From DASWIG01 sp965371445 (GTDB taxonomy: Bacteria; Acidobacteriota; Thermoanaerobaculia; Multivoradales; J023), in contig CBDUYN010000326.1 in assembly GCA_965371445.1 (NCBI GenBank), positions 1-5,130 of the forward strand: DNA of 5,130 nucleotides, read 5' to 3'. Position 1 is the stretch's first letter. Each line of letters starts with the position of its first letter. Below the pieces are notes generated by a model. That model saw only the letters and a list, made by a program, of their open reading frames with translations. It had not been told where the DNA came from and made no database searches. The translations under genes were made by a program, and so were the position numbers. Shown here one piece after another: positions 1 to 4,612 of this stretch.

Positions 1-52
1 GGGCGCGCCAAGAGGGGCCCGAACACCAGGGCCGGCTCTGCCAGCTCTGCCA

Positions 53-67
53 AAGTGGGTGGGACCT
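53..67 (+). repeat. Copy 1 of dispersed AAGTGGGTGGGACCT motif
   Basis: The 15-base motif is identical to the reverse complement of 2319-2333. With flanks, 48-69 matches 2317-2338 in inverted orientation at 20 of 22 bases. It lies next to the duplicated AGCTCTGCC sequence at the left edge of the window. Function unknown. Confidence 0.55.
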
Positions 68-105
68 CACCTTGCGGCATCCGAGGCGGAGATGTTGGCT
101 GGGAG

Positions 106-285
106 ATGGAAAAGGCTGTCTCCCTTGAGAGCCCTTGTCCAAATATAATCCTGGACGAACCCGAAAAGATGTGGATCGTCACTTGCTTCGTGGCTATGGC
201 CAACGTCTCCTTTGATGTTGTTATCGGCAACTACAATAAGTCGGCAAAGAATGTCGACGCGATAACCGAGAGGATCGTCAACTGA
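106..285 (+). CDS. Doubtful small hypothetical protein (59 aa)
   Basis: This is an open frame from an ATG at 106 to a TGA at 283-285. The frame extends upstream to a GTG at 55, but that GTG lies inside a short motif repeated elsewhere in the window, so the ATG is preferred. There is no well-spaced Shine-Dalgarno site: a GGGAG abuts the ATG, and a GGCGGAG lies about 14 bases upstream. The product has a hydrophobic middle (around MWIVTCFVAMANVSF) too short and too mixed to call a membrane helix, and a polar C-terminal part ending in ITERIVN. I recognise no family. Codon choice is less G+C-biased at third positions than in the aminotransferase gene, which could mean foreign origin or simply non-coding DNA. 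A small hairpin (TCCTT/AAGGA, 287-299) follows the stop immediately. It could equally be a decayed gene end. Confidence 0.25.
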   Translation: MEKAVSLESPCPNIILDEPEKMWIVTCFVAMANVSFDVVIGNYNKSAKNVDAITERIVN

Positions 286-357
286 GTCCTTCGGAAGGAA
301 GTCATGTTGTCAGAGGCAGTTCAAAACAAGAGGATCGGAGGCGACGAAGGAGCAACA

Positions 358-507
358 AACCCCAACGGGGTTCCGGAGGGGCGGCCCGCCCAGGGGCCGG
401 CCGGGAGCGGACGAAGTCCCCTGATCTTGAAGGCTCTAGGGCGCGTTCCACCGTCATCGGAGGACGAACGTGGTGACTTCGTCACCACGGGCGGGCGGGC
501 CGCCCGC
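358..507. repeat. Cluster of strong short hairpins (REP-like)
   Basis: Four near-perfect inverted repeats lie within 150 bases. The first is AACCCC/GGGGTT with an AAC loop (358-372). The second is GGGCG/CGCCC with a 3-base loop (379-391). The third has 9-bp perfect arms around a TTC loop (469-489, arm CGTGGTGAC). The fourth is GCGGGCG/CGCCCGC with a 3-base loop (491-507), starting one base after the third ends. No T-run follows any of them, so they do not look like simple intrinsic terminators. Clustered extragenic hairpins with 3-base loops resemble REP-type or small non-autonomous elements, but only one copy of the cluster is in the window, so this is an inference. Confidence 0.45.
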
Positions 508-757
508 GCTCCCAGCGAAGATAAGACGCGGAGCACTTTTACCAGGGGCTGCTAAGACTAAGAACGACAAAGAAGCCGGCGAGGGCGATCCGGTGAGGGT
601 CAAAGGCCCGGCTCCCGACGTCTGCGTGATGGGTGGCGTGAAGGACCGCGACAGGCGGCGCCGGAGCATGGAGCTGGAGAAGGAGCAGGGAGAGATCTGG
701 CTGGCCGTCGAGGTGGCGTCGGAAGAGCTAACACGGCGAGGCTTGAGATGTCAAGCT

Positions 758-780
758 TTTGGGGACGAGTCGCCCCCAAA
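758..780. repeat. Hairpin just upstream of the tandem array
   Basis: TTTGGGG (758-764) and CCCCAAA (774-780) form a 7-bp stem around a 9-base loop. A shorter CTTGA/TCAAG hairpin sits directly before it at about 742-755. They lie about 60 bases before the first recognisable unit of the 41-bp array and may mark its flank. No function can be read from the sequence. Confidence 0.4.
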
Positions 781-840
781 GGGCCTCCGGAGATCCCGAA
801 TCCACGTTCCCGGGCCGTCGTCACCGTCGCAGAAGCGCTG

Positions 841-1502
841 GTCAAAACGACGAGGCCACGGCGAACGATCAAGAACCAGTCGTCAAAATGACGAGGCCGC
901 GGCAGACGACGAGGATCCACTCGTCAAATGACGAGGCCACGGCGAACGGCGTAGAACCGCTCGTCAGAATCACAAGGCCACGGCGAAGGACGAAGAACCG
1001 CTGGTCAAAACGACGAGGCCGCGGCGAACGACGAGATCCGCTGGTCAAAATGACGAGGCCACGGCAAACGACGAAGAACCGCTGGTCAAAACGACGAGAC
1101 CGCGGCGAACGGCGAAGAACCGCTGGTCAAGATGACGAGGCCGCGGCGACCGACGAGATCCGCTGGTCAAAATGACGAGGCCACGGCGAACGGCGAAGAA
1201 CCACTCGTCGAAATGACGAGGCGACGGCGAGCGGCGACGAACCGCTGGTAAAATGACGAGGCCACGGTGAGCGCCGAAGAACCGCTCGTCGAGGGGACGA
1301 GGCCCTGACGAACGACGCAAAACCTCTCGTCCGGCGGACGAGACCGTGGCGAACGAAAGAATTCGGCTCGTCAAATGGCGAGGTGCCCGTGTGCGTCGCG
1401 GATCGGCTCGTCAAACGGCGGATCCCGTCGTGTGCGTCGCGAATACGGCTGGTCAAACGGCCGAACCTGTCGTGTGCGTCGCGGATCGGCTGGTCAAACG
1501 GC
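841..1502. repeat. Degenerate ~41-bp tandem repeat array, 16 full units plus a partial
   Basis: Units begin at GTC (GTA once) at 841, 882, 923, 963, 1004, 1044, 1085, 1126, 1166, 1207, 1248, 1288, 1329, 1370, 1410, 1452 and 1493, giving unit lengths of 40, 41 or 42 bases. A typical unit reads GTCAAAATGACGAGGCC, then RCGGCGAACG, then a GACGAAGAACCGCTG-like block. The last three to four units (from about 1370) are a distinct subtype containing GTGCGTCGCGGATCGGCT and TCAAACGGC. At unit junctions CTCGTC and GACGAG can pair around a 3-5 base loop. This is perfect at units 3, 10, 12 and 13, has one G-U pair at unit 14, and has one mismatch in the CTGGTC units. There are no unique spacers, so it is not a CRISPR array. 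Because the unit length is not a multiple of three, the reading frame shifts from unit to unit. The long open frames across it on both strands are therefore probably spurious. Function is unknown. Confidence 0.92.
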
Positions 1503-1508
1503 TACCGC

Positions 1509-1529
1509 CGGCGCCGCAGGCCGGCGCCG
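1509..1529. repeat. GC-rich hairpin at the right edge of the array
   Basis: An 8-bp perfect stem (1509-1516 with 1522-1529, arm CGGCGCCG) surrounds a CAGGC loop, beginning seven bases after the array loses recognisable sequence. It is built from a duplicated GCCGGCGCCGC. No T-run follows on either strand, so it is not called a terminator. It may simply mark the boundary between the array and the gene remnants to its right. Confidence 0.4.
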
Positions 1530-1566
1530 CAACGTCCTTCGATCTTGGCGAGGATGCCGAGCATGA

Positions 1567-1668
1567 TCTCGTCGGCACTGCCGCCTCGTCGCGCTCTACG
1601 ACGCCTGGGACCGGCCGATCGAGGCCGCTGAGCATCGGGCGCTCCTCGCCGACGCCGCGCCGCCGTAG
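1567..1668 (+). pseudogene. Possible C-terminal remnant of a TPR-type protein
   Basis: A 33-codon open frame, with an in-frame TGA at 1564-1566 just before it and a TAG at 1666-1668, reads RLVALYDAWDRPIEAAEHRA followed by LLADAAPP. The pattern ALYxAWxRPxEAAxxRALLA resembles the last helical hairpin of tetratricopeptide proteins. Such tails are common at the ends of bacterial Ser/Thr kinase-TPR fusion proteins. There is no start codon, no ribosome binding site, and nothing similar upstream, where the sequence runs into the hairpin and the tandem array. If real, it is only the 3' tip of a gene whose remainder was lost or was never in this position. It ends 18 bases before the ABC remnant, which faces it on the other strand. 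Family assignment rests on a short stretch and is uncertain. Confidence 0.35.
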
Positions 1669-1686
1669 CGCACGTCGCCGGGTCTC

Positions 1687-1899
1687 TCAGACCGCGGCCA
1701 GCTCTTCTTCGAGCGTCTGCCGCCGGTGGAGCTCGGCGTAGATTCCGTCGTGGGCGAGGAGCTCGGCGTGGGTGCCGCGCTCGCAGACCCTGCCGCGGTC
1801 CAGCACGACGATCAAATCGGCGTCGCGCACTGCCGAGATCCGGTGCGAGACCTGGAAGACCGTACGCCCCGGGAAGACCGTGCGCAGGTTTTCGAGGAT
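1687..1899 (-). pseudogene. C-terminal fragment of an ABC exporter ATPase (truncated)
   Basis: Read on the minus strand, the last 70 codons before a TGA (1687-1689) encode the end of an ABC transporter nucleotide-binding domain. They start ILENLRTVFPGRTVFQVSHR, continue ISAVRDADLIVVLDRGRV and then CERGTHAELLAHDGIYAELH. The SHR-ISAVRDAD segment is the H-loop (switch) region. DLIVVLDRGRVCERGTHAEL is the conserved strand and turn that follows in MsbA/LmrA-like exporters, in which permease and ATPase are usually fused in about 580-600 residues. Walker A, the Q-loop, the signature LSGGQ motif and Walker B are all missing. Upstream of codon I (1897-1899) the minus-strand frame stays open but is only the antisense of WD40 repeats. 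The fragment therefore cannot make a working ATPase. The cut lies just upstream of the H-loop, around where the D-loop ends. Confidence 0.85.
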
Positions 1900-2142
1900 G
1901 TCGAGTCCGGCGAGACGATCCGCACGCTCGAAGGCCACACCTCCGGCGTCCGAGCGGTGGCGGTGCTGGACGAGAGGCGCGTGGTCTCGGCGTCTCAAGA
2001 CCATACCCTTCGCGTGTGGGACGTCGAGTCCGGCGAGACGATCCGCACGCTCGAAGGCCACACCGACGGGGTCAACGCGGTGGCGGTGCTGGACGAGCGG
2101 CGCGTGGTCTCGGCGTCTGACGACCATACCCTTCGCGTGTGG
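1897..2142 (+). repeat. Two tandem 123-bp WD40-blade repeats
   Basis: Unit 1 (1897-2019) and unit 2 (2020-2142) are in the same frame and differ at about 10 of 123 bases by direct comparison. A third unit begins at 2143 and stays similar for only about 22 bases before diverging. The changes concentrate in two patches coding for surface-exposed loop positions (TSGVRA versus TDGVNA, ASQDH versus ASDDH), while the structural core is nearly identical at the DNA level. This indicates recent duplication or gene conversion among blades. Such repeats are also a common cause of collapsed or misjoined assemblies. Confidence 0.9.
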
Positions 2143-2286
2143 GACGTCGAGTCCGGCGAGACGATGGCCGTCTTTGCCCTCGATGCTCCGCTCTCGTCCG
2201 TCGCCGTCAGCGCGGACGGTTGCGGGGTCGTCGCCGGGGACGGGCTGGGTGGTGTCCATTTTCTGGATCTTGATCTGTCCTGCTGA
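1897..2286 (+). pseudogene. C-terminal fragment of a WD40 repeat protein
   Basis: The plus-strand frame ending at TGA 2284-2286 encodes about 129 residues of WD40 repeats. It has two 41-residue blades of the form VESGETIRTLEGHT, AVAVLDERRVVSAS and DHTLRVWD, then a diverged last blade (VESGETMAVFALDAPLSSVA to GVHFLDLDLSC). GH and WD, the usual dipeptides of the fold, are present in both full blades. A beta-propeller normally needs six to eight blades, so most of the protein is missing. The frame stays open upstream to an ATG at 1726, but 1726-1896 is the antisense of the ABC fragment, so that start is an accident of the junction. In bacteria such near-identical blades often form the C-terminal sensor part of large multidomain proteins (for example kinase, TIR or NTPase fusions). 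The N-terminal partner is absent here. Either a decayed gene or one half of an assembly join. Confidence 0.8.
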
Positions 2287-2318
2287 ACGGGAGGCCTCGG
2301 CGCTGTCCCTTTTCTTTA

Positions 2319-2333
2319 AGGTCCCACCCACTT
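2319..2333 (-). repeat. Copy 2 of dispersed motif
   Basis: On the minus strand this reads AAGTGGGTGGGACCT, identical to 53-67. It is preceded on that strand by TGCCG (copy 1 has TGCCA) and followed by TAAAGAAAAGGGACAG. Polypurine text of this kind next to a G-rich core resembles extragenic palindromic or REP-like elements, but that comparison is from memory and uncertain. Confidence 0.55.
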
Positions 2334-2506
2334 CGGCAAAGGGCCGCTATGCCGAAACCGGCGCAAGACGCGGTTGTGCCGCCGCGAAGACAAGGCCAAG
2401 GATTGCCACAGCGACGCTCCGAGACCAGCCATCCACCATCCGAGACTCCGGTCGAGGATCTCGGGTCCTGGGCCCGGGCGGCGATCCGCTTGCCACCCAG
2501 AACGCC

Positions 2507-2526
2507 GTGCCGCTTTGTCGCGGCAC
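2507..2526 (-). terminator. Candidate hairpin downstream of the aminotransferase gene
   Basis: GTGCCGC (2507-2513) and GCGGCAC (2520-2526) form a 7-bp perfect stem with a 6-base loop. It lies about 20 bases beyond the aminotransferase stop codon on the minus strand. A second, smaller ACCGC/GCGGT hairpin overlaps the bases just after the stop. There is no U-run after either on the minus strand, so if this ends transcription it is an atypical intrinsic terminator. It may instead protect the 3' end. Confidence 0.35.
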
Positions 2527-2544
2527 CCCCGAACCGCCCGGCGG

Positions 2545-3915
2545 TCACTCGTCCACGGCGGGCAGGGCATCCGCGATCTTCTCGACCGCCGCGACCACCC
2601 GGTCCTCGTTTTCCGCGGTGAAGCACAGCCGGAAGAACCCAGGCTCCGCGGTCGACAGCGTCTGTCCAGGAAGCAGCGACACCTTCGCCTCGTGGAGCAG
2701 GTGGGCGTGCAACTTCTTCTCTCGCTGGTCACAGCGGAGCGAATCGAGCAGGTGTACGTTGGCGAGCTTGGAATCCGCACAGGGATCGCCCGGCACCCGA
2801 TCGAGGTAGCGCCGCAGGTCGAGAAAGATGAACTGCGCCGCGTGGGTCCCCTCGAAGCGGGGGACGCCACGGCGATCGAGCGCCTCGGTCACGGCGACGA
2901 AGCTCTGGCGAAGCCGTGGTGCGAGCTCCCGCATCATGTCGTCGGCCGGCGTAGCGCCATCGCCCGTCGGCGCGAACAGCTTGCGCAGGAAGAAGCTGTT
3001 CGAGGAGGTCAGCGGGGAAAAGCCGGCACCTGCCGCCTGGCGCGTCGCGGCGTGGAATTCGGCGTTGCGCGACGCAAAAACGCCGACCCGGAAACCGGAC
3101 AGCCCGAAGTCCTTGGCGAAGCCCCACGCGACGTGGACCCGCATCGGGTGGCGGTGCGCGATCGGTAGCGACAGGGCGCTCCGGAACGTCGAGCGTCCGA
3201 TTCCCTCCATCTGGCAGTGGGCATAGATCTCGTCCGAGAAGATGTGCATCTCGGTCCGCTCCAGGACCCAGTCGTAGATCTCGGCCAGGAGCTCCGGATC
3301 GTAGTTGACCCCGAGTGGGTTGTGCGGATTGGTGAGGACCAGCGCGGCCGGACGCGGCTGGCACCGCGCATAGGCCTGGCGGATCTTCGCCATCGACAGC
3401 GCGAAGTCGTCGTCGGAGGTGAGCTGCACCGTGACCAACTGACATCCCAGGCGGTCGTGGTAGATCCAGTTGAATCCCTGCCAGTAGGGTGCGGGGATCA
3501 AGACCCCTCGCTCGGGCCGGTCGGCGAACAGCACGCGCCCGGAGACCTCGAGCGCACAGCGGGTACCGGCGAAGCACGAGACCTCCTCCGCGGTGAGGCT
3601 CGCGGAACCGAGTGCGAAGCCGCGGCTGAGGAACGCGGCGATCTCGGCTCGAAGGTCGTCCGGGCCGTAGCTGAAGGCGTACTTGGTGTCGGCGACCGCC
3701 ATCCGGCCATCGGCAGCGAAGGTCGCCGCGAGCCGATCGAACAAAAGCACGTTCTCGGCCTCGTGCAGCCGGACGAGGTCCGTGTTGCACGCGCACAGGA
3801 GGGAGAGCAACTGCTCGGGGTCGTTCTGGAAAATGTGTGCCACGTCCACCTCACCTCGGTACGGCCAGCGGCAGTGTAGCAGGTCTTCCGGCGCCGGTGG
3901 ATCGAGGTCTTTCAC
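2545..3915 (-). CDS. PLP-dependent class I/II aminotransferase, ACC-synthase-like
   Basis: This 456-residue protein is a cytosolic fold-type I PLP enzyme. Visible landmarks in order are: AEN at 53-55 and FSYGPDDLRAEIAAF (81-95), typical of the ACC synthase and aminotransferase N-domain; PAPYWQGF (141-148), with an aromatic residue placed to stack on PLP; NPHNPLG (196-202); SDEIY (227-231), with Asp228 pairing to the pyridine nitrogen and Tyr231 to the PLP oxygen; FAKDFGLSGFRVG (266-278), with Lys268 as the Schiff-base lysine and Arg276 contacting phosphate; and PGFFRLCFT (425-433), with Arg429 binding the substrate carboxylate. All catalytic residues are present and the length is normal. The Lys-Asp-x-Gly-x-x-Gly-Phe-Arg-Val-Gly block and the late GFFRLCF resemble ACC synthase and its transaminase relatives, so the substrate cannot be named. 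The start is GTG at 3915, because no in-frame ATG precedes it before a stop at 3982-3984. A GTG at residue 25, with GAGGTGA just before it, is an alternative start. The gene stands alone, divergent from the secreted-protein gene. Confidence 0.92.
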   Translation of the reverse strand: MKDLDPPAPEDLLHCRWPYRGEVDVAHIFQNDPEQLLSLLCACNTDLVRLHEAENVLLFDRLAATFAADGRMAVADTKYAFSYGPDDLRAEIAAFLSRGFALGSASLTAEEVSCFAGTRCALEVSGRVLFADRPERGVLIPAPYWQGFNWIYHDRLGCQLVTVQLTSDDDFALSMAKIRQAYARCQPRPAALVLTNPHNPLGVNYDPELLAEIYDWVLERTEMHIFSDEIYAHCQMEGIGRSTFRSALSLPIAHRHPMRVHVAWGFAKDFGLSGFRVGVFASRNAEFHAATRQAAGAGFSPLTSSNSFFLRKLFAPTGDGATPADDMMRELAPRLRQSFVAVTEALDRRGVPRFEGTHAAQFIFLDLRRYLDRVPGDPCADSKLANVHLLDSLRCDQREKKLHAHLLHEAKVSLLPGQTLSTAEPGFFRLCFTAENEDRVVAAVEKIADALPAVDE

Positions 3916-3949
3916 GAGGCGCCATGGCCGACCCGGCGAGCGGCGGTAC

Positions 3950-3997
3950 TTTTCCTCCCCGATCTTTTCCTGAGCTTTTCCTCAGCTTTTCTTCAGG
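3950..3997 (+). promoter_or_regulatory. Phased 11-bp direct repeats, likely OmpR/PhoB-type regulator site
   Basis: Three copies follow each other without a gap: TTTTCCTGAGC (3965-3975), TTTTCCTCAGC (3976-3986) and TTTTCTTCAGG (3987-3997). A fourth, TTTTCCTCCCC (3950-3960), lies 4 bases upstream. An 11-bp period puts each copy on the same face of the helix. Dimeric OmpR/PhoB-family response regulators bind tandem half-sites in exactly this geometry. The block sits in the divergent intergenic region, about 125 bases before the secreted-protein start and about 35 bases before the aminotransferase start, so it could control either or both. On the minus strand it gives repeated GAGGAAAA. The regulator is not in the window. 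Confidence 0.6.
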
Positions 3998-4016
3998 ACA
4001 CCCTCGCACCCCGTGG

Positions 4017-4024
4017 TGTAAGCT
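4017..4024 (+). promoter_or_regulatory. Weak candidate -10 region
   Basis: TGTAAGCT lies about 20 bases after the last 11-bp repeat, the distance expected if an activator bound there replaces a -35 box. Its match to TATAAT is poor and there is no good -35 element, so it rests mainly on position. It would give a leader of roughly 90 bases before the ATG at 4124. Confidence 0.25.
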
Positions 4025-4080
4025 TGCCGTCGTTCGGGGCCGGCGTCGGGTCGGCATCCGGCAAGACTGAGCTGCACCAA

Positions 4081-4103
4081 GGCCGCCGAGCACTTCGGCG
4101 GTC
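4081..4103 (+). promoter_or_regulatory. Hairpin in the leader just before the ribosome binding site
   Basis: CCGCCGA (4083-4089) and TCGGCGG (4095-4101) form a 7-bp stem with loop GCACT, extended by one G-U and one G-C pair. The hairpin ends 8 bases before the AAGGAG at 4112. It could insulate the ribosome binding site or stabilise the mRNA 5' end. Nothing in it pairs with the AAGGAG, so a translational switch is not evident. Confidence 0.45.
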
Positions 4104-4111
4104 CAACAACC

Positions 4112-4117
4112 AAGGAG
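4112..4117 (+). promoter_or_regulatory. Shine-Dalgarno site AAGGAG
   Basis: AAGGAG sits 6 bases before the ATG at 4124, which is near-ideal spacing. It fixes the start of the secreted-protein gene against the overlapping frames nearby. Confidence 0.85.
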
Positions 4118-4123
4118 TCTGCG

Positions 4124-4612
4124 ATGAGAAGTACCAGAGACCTGTGGACGACGTATTCCGTACCTACGCTCCTGCTAGTCGTGGTCGCCGCGCTCGGAGT
4201 GGTGTCACCGGCGAGCGCGCAACCGCCACCCGAGAATCGTTCGTACGAGATCACTGTGGTCTTACCGCCTTTTGACGGCAACGACGAGGAAACCAACCAG
4301 GAGTGTCTCACGTTCACGGAGGACGAGGTGTGCCTCTCCAGCCTTGAAGTGTGTGCGCCATGGATCTTCCTGCCGGTGCAAGGGGACAAGCGGCCGGGGT
4401 TCAAAGCCATCGTCCAGACCGTCGATGACGACGGTACGCTGGTCGAGTTTCACTTCCGGGGATTTACCGAAAGGAGAGGAGAACCGGAAAGCTCGATCGG
4501 GGGAGTCATCGTGGCTGTGGCGAGTGACGAAGACGAGCGCGTCGTCCTCAACTTCGGTTTTGTAGGCCGTCAAGTGACGGACTGCTCCGCTTTCCCGGGC
4601 GGTTCGGAGTAG
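4124..4612 (+). CDS. Secreted protein of unknown function (162 aa)
   Basis: The protein has a textbook Sec signal peptide: a charged start (MRSTRDLW), a hydrophobic core at about residues 14-28 (PTLLLVVVAALGVVS), and an ASA-Q cleavage site after Ala32. The mature protein would be about 130 residues, acidic, with four cysteines (61, 70, 77 and 154) that could form two disulfides outside the cytoplasm. There is no lipobox cysteine at the cleavage site and no second membrane segment. The mature part alternates short hydrophobic strands with acidic turns (YEITVVLPP, CLTFTEDEVC, LVEFHFRGF, GGVIVAVASDEDE, VVLNFGFVG), which suggests a small beta-sandwich or barrel. I do not recognise the family. The start is supported by AAGGAG at 4112-4117. 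The gene has no partner downstream. The leader carries a hairpin, and phased 11-bp repeats further upstream suggest control by a two-component regulator. Confidence 0.85.
   Translation: MRSTRDLWTTYSVPTLLLVVVAALGVVSPASAQPPPENRSYEITVVLPPFDGNDEETNQECLTFTEDEVCLSSLEVCAPWIFLPVQGDKRPGFKAIVQTVDDDGTLVEFHFRGFTERRGEPESSIGGVIVAVASDEDERVVLNFGFVGRQVTDCSAFPGGSE

Larger units (their letters stand above)
286..840. other. Gene-poor stretch with hairpins, no convincing gene
   Basis: About 550 bases lie between the doubtful small ORF and the tandem array. Open frames exist on both strands, but they overlap each other, are rich in Arg, Pro, Gly and Ala, and run through strong inverted repeats, as expected for G+C-rich non-coding DNA. 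The least bad candidate is a frame with an ATG at 668 that begins MELEKEQGEIWLAVEVASEE. It has no clear ribosome binding site in front and runs into the 41-bp array before stopping at 931, so it is not called. The structured elements seen here are listed separately. Confidence 0.5.
2287..2544. other. Spacer between WD40 fragment and aminotransferase gene
   Basis: This stretch of about 260 bases lies between the 3' ends of two convergent reading frames. Apart from the dispersed motif at 2319-2333 and the hairpin at 2507-2526, I see no gene in it. The open frames on both strands have the shapeless Arg/Pro/Gly-rich composition of shadow frames. A pyrimidine-rich CCCTTTTCTTT at 2307-2317 follows the WD40 stop but has no strong hairpin directly before it. 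Confidence 0.5.

Noticed and set aside
759..1175. 138-residue Arg-rich plus-strand ORF across the tandem array
   Set aside because: It cycles through the three frame phrases of the 41-bp repeat and has no ribosome binding site. Equivalent frames exist on the minus strand (1045-1374 and 1127-1456).
841..1502. CRISPR array
   Set aside because: Units follow each other directly with degenerate sequence throughout. There are no unique spacers of constant length and no identical repeats.
1501..1590. Minus-strand peptide containing SADEIMLGILAKIEG as another gene end
   Set aside because: It looks protein-like for about 15 residues only, then runs into the GC-rich hairpin as poly-Arg. Too short to support, and it competes with the plus-strand TPR-like tail.
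1897..2142. Link between the 123-bp WD40 unit and three 41-bp array units
   Set aside because: 3 x 41 equals 123, but the sequences share no similarity and the array period averages slightly below 41. Treated as coincidence.
1726..2286. Intact 186-residue WD40 protein starting at ATG 1726
   Set aside because: Its first 57 codons are the antisense of the ABC ATPase tail. The start is created by the junction and has no ribosome binding site of note.
1687..2331. Intact 214-residue ABC-type protein on the minus strand
   Set aside because: Only the last 70 codons match an ABC ATPase. The rest is antisense of WD40 repeats, which is itself repetitive (two similar ADRLAGLDVPHAKGMV phrases).
2207..2626. 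139-residue minus-strand ORF between WD40 and aminotransferase
   Set aside because: Gly/Arg-rich shadow frame spanning the aminotransferase 3' end, the hairpin and the spacer. No motif and no ribosome binding site.
3217..3879. 220-residue plus-strand ORF opposite the aminotransferase
   Set aside because: It is a shadow frame antisense to a gene with all catalytic motifs intact, with low-information composition. The same applies to 2374-3168 (+) and 2729-3796 (-).
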